From Yamagishiella unicocca (lineage: Eukaryota; Chlorophyta; Chlorophyceae; Chlamydomonadales; Volvocaceae): 64,000 bases of DNA. Location of the stretch: contig BDSL01000012.1 of NCBI GenBank assembly GCA_003116995.1, forward strand, positions 1,167,001 to 1,231,000, given 5' to 3'. Below the pieces are notes generated by a model, which was not told where the DNA came from, ran no database searches, and worked only from the letters and a program-made list of their open reading frames with translations. Positions 22,674-32,800 of this stretch are shown here, one piece after another (position 1 is the first letter of the stretch; every line of letters begins with the position of its first letter). The translations under genes and the position numbers were made by a program.

Positions 22674-23394
22674 TCAAAACGCCCCCGAAAGGATCCTCAC
22701 GAGTTCAGAGGCGTTGCTACACGCCTCAAACGCGGGCGCCAACCCTAGCACTACGACGAGGCCGGTGCCAACTGCCAGCAGGCTGTGGCAGAACAGGGCC
22801 CAGCCGACCCCAATGATCGCTGTCCACGTCTGCGGAGCGGGAGGCACCGAACATCAAGATCGTGGTCAGACCCCTGACGAACGTCGAAGCCCCTGGATCG
22901 TAGGGGCCAGCATTCGAAGTGCTGAAGCGTAGAATTGCCACATGAGCACCACGATGGTGAGAGCCGCCACCCCCGCCACCTGCGCAGTCGACCACTGCCA
23001 TCAACACACGCAATCCACGCAAGTTTGGAACATACGTGTGCACACACACGGGCTGCGAACGCACTCGTTGCGCACTCACCACGCGCGCCCAGGTGTCCCG
23101 CGTCTTCGCCGCGTCCGCCCGCGCCTTCTCCGTGTCCCGCGCCTTCTCCGCCTCCTCCGCCCGCGCCTTCTCCGCGTCCGCCCGCGCCTTCTCTGTGTCC
23201 GCCCGCGCCTTCTCTGTGTCCCGCGCCTTCTCCGCCTCCTCCGCCCGCGCCTTCTCCGCGTCCCGCGCCTTCTCCGCCTCCTCCGCCCGCGCCTTCTCCC
23301 GCAACTCCGCCCGGGAAGCGGCTGCAGCCGGCAGCGGCGCCGCAGACACCACCGCCAGCGCCAGCGCCACGCACACGCCCCGACGGCAGCATGA
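22674..23394 (-). CDS. Coiled-coil protein with two membrane segments (copy B)
   Basis: Second copy of the gene at 17371-18157, with the same splice sites, stop and TGTAA site. It is 66 bp (22 codons) shorter: the EKAR-type rod has fewer repeats and one Ser codon near the hydrophobic N-terminus is missing. All length differences are multiples of three, which supports real coding sequence. The exon 3 limits are 22674-22829, exon 2 begins at 22979 and exon 1 runs from about 23394 to 23080. Confidence 0.55.
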
Positions 23395-23860
23395 CTATAA
23401 GCAGGTAAGCAGAGGGCGCGATGAACAGGGTATGAGCGTAGCCTTTAGCGCGCGAGCGTTGTCGGGGCTGCCAGCCTTGTCAGCATCATGAGGCTTCCAG
23501 CCTTGACTTTCAAGAATCAGCACGGCCGGCTATCCTTGCGGCCACAAACAAAGTGAGCTTACCGGCGAAAGGCGCTGCAACGGGAACCGAGGCGAGCCGA
23601 GAGCCGCGCTGGCCATTCCCAGCTGTGCTCCAGCAGCCCTAAAGGCTCCTTGGATGCAGTTGGGCTACTACACGGCCAGGAGCTTAAGAAGTTCGAGCGC
23701 CGGAAGCGTTGACGCGAAGCAGCAGCAGGACGTGGAATGTTGCGATGCAAGTCAAGTCGCGCTATGTGGTAGGCGAGGTGAGGCGAGGTGAGGCGAGGTG
23801 AGTAGTGAATTTGTTTATACACGCTGTATCATGGGAGTAAGAGTTGAGCGGCCTTCGGCC

Positions 23861-24080
23861 GGTTGTGTCACGCTGGGTCGTGACGTTTAGTGACGTAGAG
23901 GGGGAAAAAATTGAAATCCAAGCCCAGGCCGCACCTTCTGCATTTCTTGACGAACAATGTTAGTATTACGGGCCACATCGAGCTTGCTGTAAGGAGAAGT
24001 CAGTGGGAAAGACGGACCTGCATTTCACGCTGGTTCCACCCTGTACGTCACTAAACGTCACGACCCAGCGTGACTGAACC
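23861..24080. mobile_element. 220-bp MITE, copy B
   Basis: Same element in the second duplicated copy with the same flanking CCTTCGGCC, so the insertion predates the duplication. Confidence 0.88.
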
Positions 24081-24452
24081 CCTTCGGCCCGACCCCAGTG
24101 TGGGGCGCGCAAAACAGAAAGGTTTTTTACAAGGCCGGGGAGCATAGCGCTTGCATAGCTGCATAGCTGCGACGCAGGGCTACGCAACGGTATGCTTGGA
24201 GTGCGAAGCAGCGGTCGCCGTTAGGCTGGAGCACGCTGAAGCGGCCCCCAACGCGCTGAACCCGAGGATGCGCTGAGTAGACGGGCCCGTAGTCCGTGCC
24301 TATGCTGTTGTTCATGTTGAAGTCGCAAGCGCCCACGGGATGCGGAGGGGTCATTGCGGGTCGGGCCGGGTCATCGCGGGGTCGGGTCATTGCGGGCCCC
24401 CGTGCTCGCACGTCGCACCCCGCCCCGTCCGGCCGTCCCCCCCCCTCCCCAG

Positions 24453-25336
24453 GTTGAACTGATGTCGCTGCTCAACCACGACCCGATGCTGGGATGCCAG
24501 CTGCAGGACCCCAGTGAGTCGGCGGCTGGCGTGGCGGCGACGCCGTAAGTACGGCATCAAAGATTGACCCCTCGTTTAACCAAGCGTACCGTTCCTCTTC
24601 CAGTCTCCCTACTCGCCTCCTCCACACCCACACATACGGGTGTCCACAGACCCTCGACTCCGTGCCACTAACCTTGCCCATCCCACTTGGTCTGGATGCG
24701 GCCTCTACCTTGCGCGTTCCTCGACCCACCAGAGGGCGCGCTGTGGTCGCTGCTGGATGCGCTCCATGCGGAGGGCCTCAGCGCCAGCGCCTGCCCCCGC
24801 AGCGGTTGTACCTGCGGCCCAGCCAGGTGGATAGTTGGGGGGCAGGGCTGGCACAACAGTACGGCAGACAAGGCACTGTACCCCGCATGGTGCGATGCAC
24901 AGAGGGCACCAGTATGAGCAGAGGTTCAGAAATGTCGAACAAAAACGGAGCTCGCCCCTGCCTCCCGCCCGCCCCCCTTTTCTACACAGGTTCCTCTCCC
25001 CTGCCAGCCTGCTGGCCGGCCTGGCCGCCCAACGGGGCCCCGACGCCGCCCACCCGCGCCTCGCCTGCTGCTACGGCCTGGTGGAGTCCGCCGCGGGCCT
25101 GGGCCACCAAGCCCTGAGCCACCGTCACCTGCCCCTCCCAGCCCCGCGCCCCCCAGTCCCACACCTCCATCACCCGAGCCTCCAAGCCCGGAGCCGCCAA
25201 GCCCGGAGCCGGCACAGCAGCTGTCTCCAAGGCGTCACACTGCCACGCCTGCTCTCAGCAGCAGCGCACTTTGGTGCTCAAGCTGACCGAGCAGTGCACG
25301 TGCGGCAAGCACGTCAGCAAGAAGCAGAAGTTGTGA
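24453..25336 (+). CDS. Unknown plus-strand gene with Cys-rich C-terminus (copy B), 5' incomplete
   Basis: Near-identical copy of the gene at 19208-20091 (offset 5245) with conserved splice sites and stop. Only isolated substitutions are seen in the exons. Confidence 0.4.
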
Positions 25337-26210
25337 GAAGGCATTGACCCTATCTCTCCGAGGAAGCTGTGACGAGGACTAGAAGAAATGGCTGCTTATT
25401 GCGACGAGACTGTCAGGTGTCGCGTATCGCGTAGGAGAATGTCGTACAGTGACTGCCAGTTCGGTCTGCTTTCGGCGCGTGCGCGCCTTTGCGTAGTAAC
25501 TGTCGTTGTGAAGTTCATCCTGCCGAGACATATCCCTCTGCCAGGACGTGGCCTCCCGCCCTATGGTGGGCCGTCATGGGGTCACGTGGCGTCGTCGTTC
25601 GTTTCAGGCGTACAGGTTGCAGGCACACTACAGTGTGTGTGCTTTGGGGATGGCCGTTCGTGGTTGTGTGTTCGTGTCGGGCTTTGCCAAGGAGGGTTTG
25701 CCGTTCGTCACGTGCCTTGGTTGCCGTTGCGGGGCTTGGCTGCCGTCGCGGTTGGAGAGTGTTCCGCTGTAACCTTATGCCTTCAAATGCGGTGGACTGT
25801 GTAAGCTGGCGAAGGGTAGGCCAGGACTGTAGGGTGTGTCAGTTGTGGAGTAGTGTGCACGGAGCGCCGGTGGAGGGTTGCTCCCACTCTCATCTCTATT
25901 TAACTTTCGCTATTACATTTGCTACGAATAAGTTGAATCAGGATGCGATCGCGCAAATTTATTGTAACTTAGCACTTTAACTCAGAACTTGGCTTGGTAT
26001 TTACGCTAATTTACGCATAAATCGGCCGCGCAAGTTCCCCATCCCCCATCTCAGCCATTTAACCGCCTCTGGATCACCCCATAATTTGCGCAATTTGCAG
26101 ACGTTCGGTAGAACATGGGTACGAGGAAGCCAAACGGTAACGGACGCCTTACCAAACTCACATTAGCCTGAGTACGGCGAGACCATTTGAGTTACAGCAG
26201 TTGAAATCAT

Positions 26211-27585
26211 GGGCAGGGAAACATCACACGGCCTGCCGATCGTATTGACATTGGCTCAGACGAGAGAATTGCGTAAATGATGGGCGATCAAACGGGATCC
26301 GGCCTTTGGCATTATGCATAGAGAACGGTGTGCACTCGTCCGTACAGCTGAAAATGGAGGAACATTAATGTTGTTTTAAAAATCACCAATCAAAATCGTA
26401 TTTCTTGGATTTTATGCAACTCATTAAAGCTGTATTGAAACGCAAGGCAGGCCTAGTTTCCCGAAAAAACCATATTCCTGGCGTCGTTGGTTGCAGCGAC
26501 CAACTACTCTGGGAATTTATCCGCGTTCGGTTCTGAATTGTTTCCGCACGAATCGATACATTACGCAATAATGTATTATGCGATTCGCGCTACAACATGG
26601 GGTTACATAAAAAAACCGGTAACTCGAATCGAGGGGGTTACATAAAAGGACCGGTAACAGGAAAACCCTAAAACCCCCCCGAGGGCAGGGAGCCGCGGGT
26701 GCAGTTGAGGAGGCTCCAGGGAGGCTCCAGTGGGGGATGCGGTACTCCCCGCCCCTCCTCGAAACCTGGGGAGGGACACGGGTGCTGACACTCCCCCCTT
26801 CCTGTTCACCTGTCTCGGGGGCCCTGCAGGCCTGGGTGGCGGGCGGTACGGCAGCTGACGTGTTCCTGGTGCTGGCTCGTACGAATGTGGAGCCCCGCAA
26901 GGGTCTGTCGCTGTTTGCCATCACCAGGGTGAGGGTTTGGGGGAGGGAGCGGGTGCGGATGCGGGTGCGGGTGCGGGTGCGGGCACCGCGGTTTTACTTG
27001 CTGTGGGGGGGGTGGGGGAGTGAGGCGGGGGGCGGGTGAGGGCATGTGCCACCCGAACCGCTGAGGACACGTCATCACTCGGCCCACCACACCACACCCC
27101 GTCCTGAAAACCCTAAAACCCTGAACCCCTCCCGGCCCCGCCTCTCCTCCGCAGAACATGCCCGGCGTGTCCGTGTGCAAGCCCGCCTCGCTGTCTGGCT
27201 GGCGCAGCTGCCCCGTGGCGCCCCTGGTGCTCAACCGAGTGGTGGTTCGAACCGAGTACCTGATCGGGAGGGAGGGACAGGGTGCGGAGCTGCTGGACAA
27301 GGCGTGTGAGTGGCTGGCGGGAGGGGGGATTGTAAGAACCGTTTTACGCGACGGGACAGGATAGTTGGCGCATGGTCGTCAGACACCAATTTTGCAGGGG
27401 GAGGGAGGGGGAGAGGGAGGAAACCCCTGTCCGAGTAAAATCCGTTCGGAAGTACGTTTGGATATACGTTTGGAGCAGGCGGAGGGAGGGAGGGAGGGAG
27501 GGGGCGGGTGGGCGGGAGGGGACGGGAGGGAGAGGAGGTGGCAACACCGCGTGATCCTAGGCGAATCCTTCACACGGTGCCCCTC
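26211..27585. repeat. Tandem segmental duplication, partial copy C
   Basis: Copy C matches A and B from gggcagggaaac through the second acyl-CoA dehydrogenase exon and the G-rich intron. It then diverges just after the shared cttcacacggtgcccctc and continues into the rest of the acyl-CoA dehydrogenase gene. The junction at this point in copies A and B (about 16990 and 22290) is therefore the tandem-duplication breakpoint. Confidence 0.9.
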
Positions 27586-28990
27586 AGCGCCTGGGCGCCG
27601 CTCCCCCCCACGTCTCTCCCCTACTTAGTTGAGCGCGTAGCCATGGGGAAAACTCCCCACCCGTTTTACAGGCCCTGTGGCGCCGTCTGACGCGGCCCTG
27701 CTTCCCCTCCCCCCCCCTCCCCTCCGGCCCGGCCCGTCGTCCTAAACAGGCGACCTGCTCCAGGTGTGGCTGGCGGCCGCGGCGGTGGCGTACGGCGAAG
27801 CCGTCCTTCAGTCGGCTCTCGATGCGGCGAGCGGCGGCGCGGCGGCGTCAATGCTGGGCGCGGCTGCTGCTGCCGCTGCTGGCTGTGAGGACGGCGGCGG
27901 CGGTGGTGGTGGTGATGGTGGCGGGCGCGGGGGCGGGCCGCTGGCGCGACAGGCGCACCAAGTGGAGGTGGTGCGTGTGAGGACGCAGCTGCAGGTGGGC
28001 GCCGGCTGGGCCCCCGTGTGGGGTGTGGCTCTCGGCGCCCACTTGAAACGTGATCACATCGGTAACCGCACAACTTAGTATTCATTCATTGGCTGTTTCC
28101 CCTCATAGTTTTTCCTTCGCCGTTCTTACCGTTCAGTGCCGTGTTCCTGGGCAGGCTTCCTGTCGAATCTCCTCTTTGGCGCCCAGCCGGCCGACCCCCC
28201 CCCCCCCCCGCTCCCCGCTCCCATCCCAGGCCGCCCGCTTGATGGTCCGGGCTGCGGCACAGCAGCTGGACTGCAAGGTGGGTTGGCGGGGCGAGGGTGT
28301 TAGGGTTTTCGGGTTTTTGGGGTTCCAGGGTTTTTAGGGTTCCACAACAGCTGGGCTGCAAGGTGGGATGGCGAGGCGCGGCCGTGCAGCTTGCAATCCT
28401 CCCCCTCGAAACCGGGAAGAGGGGACAGCTGCCTCAGTCAGTGCCGACCCACGGGTCATCCTAGTCAGTGTATTCCCCTCAACACCGCGGGGGGGCTCCC
28501 CGCGCTGCCCACCCCTGCCTCTTGCTCCTACGTGCCCCCGGCCGCATTGGTTCCCTCCCCCCAGTCAATGGATCACCCACAATCCTCCTCTTCCACCAGG
28601 CACGTCTTTTTCCGAAGCCGCCCTTACACCGAACACCACCGAACACATCACCACCACCACCTGACTCCGCTGTCGGCCTTTTTCCTCCCCCCCTTCGGCC
28701 CCCTCAACGGTTTCCTTCGTACACGGGTTTTCCTCCCCCCCCTTCGGCCCCCGATCCTCAGACCCCCACCGCCGGCTGCGACGCTTGCACCGCCAAAGAT
28801 CTATGCCGTACGTGCCGCGCAGCGCGCCGCCGACGCTGCCATCCGCATCCTGGGCTGGGATGCCGTACAGCCCGACCTGCCGGTCCACGCCATGTTGCGC
28901 AACCTGCATGCGGCGGATTTCGTGGGGGGCCCACCTGACGCGCTGTACGGCACCGTATTTGCGGAGATGTACCGACTGGCAGCCGCGTGA
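26830..28990 (+). CDS. Acyl-CoA dehydrogenase-like protein, 3' half (5' incomplete)
   Basis: Exons: 26830-26928 (AWVAGGTAADVFLVLART, middle beta domain), 27155-27305 (PLVLNRVVVRTEYLIGREGQG, matching the family's V-P-x-E-x-LIG-EGQG region), 27750-27994 (helical, QVWLAAAAVAYGEAVLQ, with an unusual Ala/Gly-rich insertion), 28230-28277 (AARLMVRAAAQQLDCK) and about 28753-28990 (KIYAVRAAQRAADAAIRILG ... stop). Joints of the first four keep phase if exon 3 starts at 27750; the last acceptor is uncertain. Acyl-CoA dehydrogenases oxidise acyl-CoA with FAD in mitochondria or peroxisomes. The N-terminal domain is missing: the sequence upstream is the duplicated block, so either the gene was truncated by the rearrangement or its 5' exons lie elsewhere. 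The catalytic base could not be located. Confidence 0.6.
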
Positions 28991-29167
28991 GGGCGTTCGA
29001 GGCGCATGCTGGAGGACTTGGTTGAGGAGACGATAGTCGGGAGGCAGGCGGGAAGCGTACACGCGCCTCCTTCGCAACGGTGACCTGTGCAGCACTGCTC
29101 GCCTGCATGCCGGACGAAGCAGAGGCCGCCACCCGCGCTCCAGCCCGGACACCCGCCGTTGGCCGAT

Positions 29168-29172
29168 TGTAA
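29168..29172 (+). terminator. TGTAA poly(A) signal after the acyl-CoA dehydrogenase gene
   Basis: TGTAA lies about 180 bases past the stop at 28990. Confidence 0.55.
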
Positions 29173-29890
29173 CGAACTAACGCTACCGAACTAACTAGCA
29201 GCCTGGGTGCTGTCTACCCTGCCAGCGGCACAGCCCGCCACGCTCTCCCCTCCCCCCGCTGCATGCACAATTCAAGGCGTGTCCGAAAACTATTCGCCCG
29301 GCTGGTTTCTAGCTTTCTGCCCTCCGTTTCCTATGTCGTGTACCAGGGTCCACTCGCCACGCGAGGCTGCGTGGACCTGTCGCACTGCGCACAGCTTCGC
29401 GTCCGGTAGGGCCGAAGGCTCCGCACCCCACCCCACCCCACCAGGCAACCGCCCTCCCACCCACTGCCGCCGCCGAGCATCCAATTACGCAGCGCCGAAA
29501 CAAATTGGGGGTTACAGAGAATAATCGGTTGGGGTGAAGGAGCGGGGCTGGGCGGGCGGGGAGGAATACGGCGCTCGCCGCTCTGCCCTGCACGAAAAAG
29601 GGATCGCATCCTTCCGTCGCTTGGCGCTGGTCGCTGGTCACTCTCCCACACGTCTCCATGTCGCCCTCCACCACGCACGCTGCACGCACAGCACAGTCCT
29701 TTACCTGGTACCCCTCCCGTCAACCCCCCTCCATCATGCTTCCCCACACGTCCATCACGATACACAACCACCCGGCTCTCTCGCGCGCCCTTCCTGCCCC
29801 GGCCCCCCACACAATGTGTCCGACGACCATGCGCCAACTATCCCGTCCCTATCGCGCAAACGGTTTTATGCCACCGCAACACACGCACGA
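29173..29890. other. Convergent intergenic region between acyl-CoA dehydrogenase and CASP genes
   Basis: Two genes end towards each other here. A minus-strand TGTAA (plus ttaca at 29512-29516) suits the CASP gene. At 29815-29875 the minus strand carries a degenerate copy of the aaccgtttacgcgac...gatagttggcgcatgg repeat also found in acyl-CoA dehydrogenase introns. No gene seen. Confidence 0.5.
29512..29516 (-). terminator. TGTAA poly(A) signal candidate of the CASP gene
   Basis: Plus-strand ttaca, about 375 bases beyond the stop codon. Confidence 0.45.
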
Positions 29891-32800
29891 TTATCGCGTA
29901 ACCGCTGCCCCACCGCCCCCAGCCCCTGCCACGCCGCCAGCAGCCCCGACCCCGCCCGTCCCCGCCCCCAATGCGCCCGTCGCCGCTCCCGCCATCAGCG
30001 CCGCCGCCGGGTCCAGCGTCATATCCGGACAGGGCGTCGTGGCGTAGAAGAAGAGCAGCAGGATGATGAAGTGAAGCATGATGGTGTAGGCGGCGAAGAA
30101 CATGCGCGCAACGCGGCTGCCCAGCAGCAGGCGGCCGCCAGCCAGCACGGCCCGGTCGTGGACCTGCAGTAGGGGGGGAGATGAGTGGGATTACAATTAA
30201 AGAACCGGTAACGCGACTGGGGAAATGTAGTTGGTGCATAGCCTTGGGACATCGGAACGCGCGCGCATGAGTGGGAGGGGGAGGGGTTGAGAGGATGTCC
30301 CGTTGGTCGGCACCGTGCAGTTAGGGTAGGGGGAGGGGGGGGGAGGGAGTGGGGTGAGGCAGAGGCGGTGAAAGAGGAACGGGTTGGGAAGAAATTGGGA
30401 TGGGGAGCTGAGCTGGTTAGCTCGATAGGGCAGCTGGCCGGAGGGGCATGAGCGCGCCGATGTATGAGGTCCAGGTGGTGAGGGTTTCCTTCCTTCTCCA
30501 GGACCTTCAGCGCCTAAACCATGGTTGCAGCATGCAACCCCCAAGAAGTGCACCCACGAACGTCCCCAAATCGGACTTACGTTTCCCTGCCGACCCGCGG
30601 GTTTCCTCGCAGGCTCCCCAGGCGAGACGGCGCAGCCGCCAGCCAGCCGGGGCTCCTCCTCCCCCCCGCCCCGCCCCCGTCCCCGCCCAGCACCCACCGC
30701 CACCCCGCCCCTGCAAGTCACCTACTTGGTTCTCCTCGCCCCCACCCCCCCACCTGTAGGTTGCGCAGGCGCATGTCCACCTCGCTCTGCTGGAACTCCG
30801 CAAAGGGGTTGACGCGGGCCTCGTACTCGCGGGCGGCCCGGGTCTCAGCGGTGGCGTTGGAGGACTCCACGTCGTCGCTGCGGTGGGGCAGCGGAGAGCT
30901 GTGTATCAGCGGCCCAGCTACGGTACGGTACCCGTATTTCCCCCCCCGGCTCCCCCTCTCTCTCCCCCCATACACAGTGAGGCCCCCCCATCGTCTCCCC
31001 CCACTCACATGGTCTTTCTCGCTACCCCCCCACCCCCACCCCTGCCCCCTCACCCCGGCCCCCTCACCCCGGCCCCCTCACCCTCACCCCCGCCCCCTCA
31101 CCCCGGCCCCCTCACCCTCACCCCCGCCCCCTCACCCCGGCCCCCTCACCCTCACCCCGGCCCCCTCACCCTCACCCCCGCCCCCTCACCCCCGCCCCCT
31201 CACCCCTTCACCACCCCCCCTCACCTTCCTCCGAAGCAAGCCATCACCTGGCTCCCGGGACCACGTCGCGCCCCGCGGCTCCGCACTCCGCTGGCGCCGC
31301 CGCCGCCGCCAGCAGCGCCGCCGTACCGGGCGGACCCGCCTACACCGGCGCCGCCGCCTCCCCCTCCGCCACCTCCCCCTCCGCCGCCTCCCCCTCCGCC
31401 TCGTCCACCTCCCACCTCCAGCGCGAAGGGCCCGCACTGGTACCTGCTGCCCCGCATGTCCGCTGCCTCGTCCGCTGTGAGCTGCGCCACCCCCGCCGCG
31501 TCCACTCGCATGACTGTGGTGCGACCCGCGGACGCCGCGGCCTTCTGGTTGTAGCGCTCCAGGTAGCGGATCTGCGTGGGTTTCGGATCGCGGGAAGGTA
31601 TTATTTACGGGCGCACGTGGTTTTGGAGCGCTGGAGATATTTTACGGGCGCACGTGGTTTCGGAGCGTCGAGAAGATATATTGATTTACGGGCGCACGTG
31701 GTGTGGGTTTGGATGGCGGGCATCGAGGGGGGCTGAAAGGAGGACGGGGGGAGAGCTGTGGCCACGCTGATGGGATGGGGTTGGAGCCCATTTCGCCGCC
31801 TTTCTGTGCCCTGCTTCATCATCAGCACCTCCCCCCACATCCGCCTCCTCTCCCGTGGCGCCAAGACTACACCGTACGGCAGTTCCTCCCACCTTTTCAA
31901 ATAGGGCCACGTTGTCGTTCCGGGTGGTCTGTAGCTGCTGCCGGGTTTTGAGGAGCTCCTCGGACAGCTGGCCTGGGGCGGCGGGAGGGGGCCGGCGGAG
32001 GGTCCGAACACTGGCTCGCATTCGGGCAAGCAGTGGCGCAGGTTGGGGTTTCGAGGACCCGCGGATATATGCTGCTGCTGCGGCGGCGGCGGCGCCAGTC
32101 AGGCGGAGACCCTTCTCACGTGTTCCGTTAGGAAGCGCATGCAGGGCGCCACCGCCCTTTCCTAAACTGCTCGCGGTTGCACCGCCACTGTGGCTCCCAC
32201 CCCCGCCTCAGCCCCGACCCTACTCGGAAAACCAGCTCCCGGCGCACAGCTGCCCCACCCTGCCCCACCCACTCCACTGTATCCCACCCCGTGGCCGCCC
32301 TAAACGGGTTTTCCTTTCGTTCACGGGTTTTCCTTGCACCCCCCATCCCATCCCACCCCGCCCCGCTCACCCTTCTCCTCCTCCAGCTGCACCATCCGCT
32401 GCCGGAAGCGGTCCCGCTGGCTGACAACGATGTCCAGAAGCGAGCCGCCGTCACCGCCGGCGGTGGCGGCGGCGCCGCCGGCCGCCGCGGCGGCGCCGCC
32501 GGCCGCCGCGGCGGCGCCATCGCCGCCGGCGGCGCCTCCACCCTCCAACCCCGACGGCCCCGAGCCGGACATTTCAGGCGTCGGTGGAACCCCCAGTGAG
32601 CCTGAGAGTTGCGGCAGGAGGCCGCCCACCCTGGAGTTCGGGTTGGAGGCCAGGGGTATGGGGCCGTCGCCGCCGCCCCCTGCGGCAACGGCGGCGGCAG
32701 CGGCGGCGCCGCCACTTGCCGAGGCCGCCGCGGCGCCCGCCGCCGCTGCGAGGTGCTCCTCCAGCTTCGCCACCAGCTGGGCCCGATGCTGGAGATCCGA

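Larger units (their letters stand above)
20966..26210. repeat. Tandem segmental duplication, copy B (5245 bp)
   Basis: Second full copy with the same gene and repeat order as copy A. It is 54 bp shorter overall, mostly because of fewer repeats in the coiled-coil gene. Confidence 0.95.
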
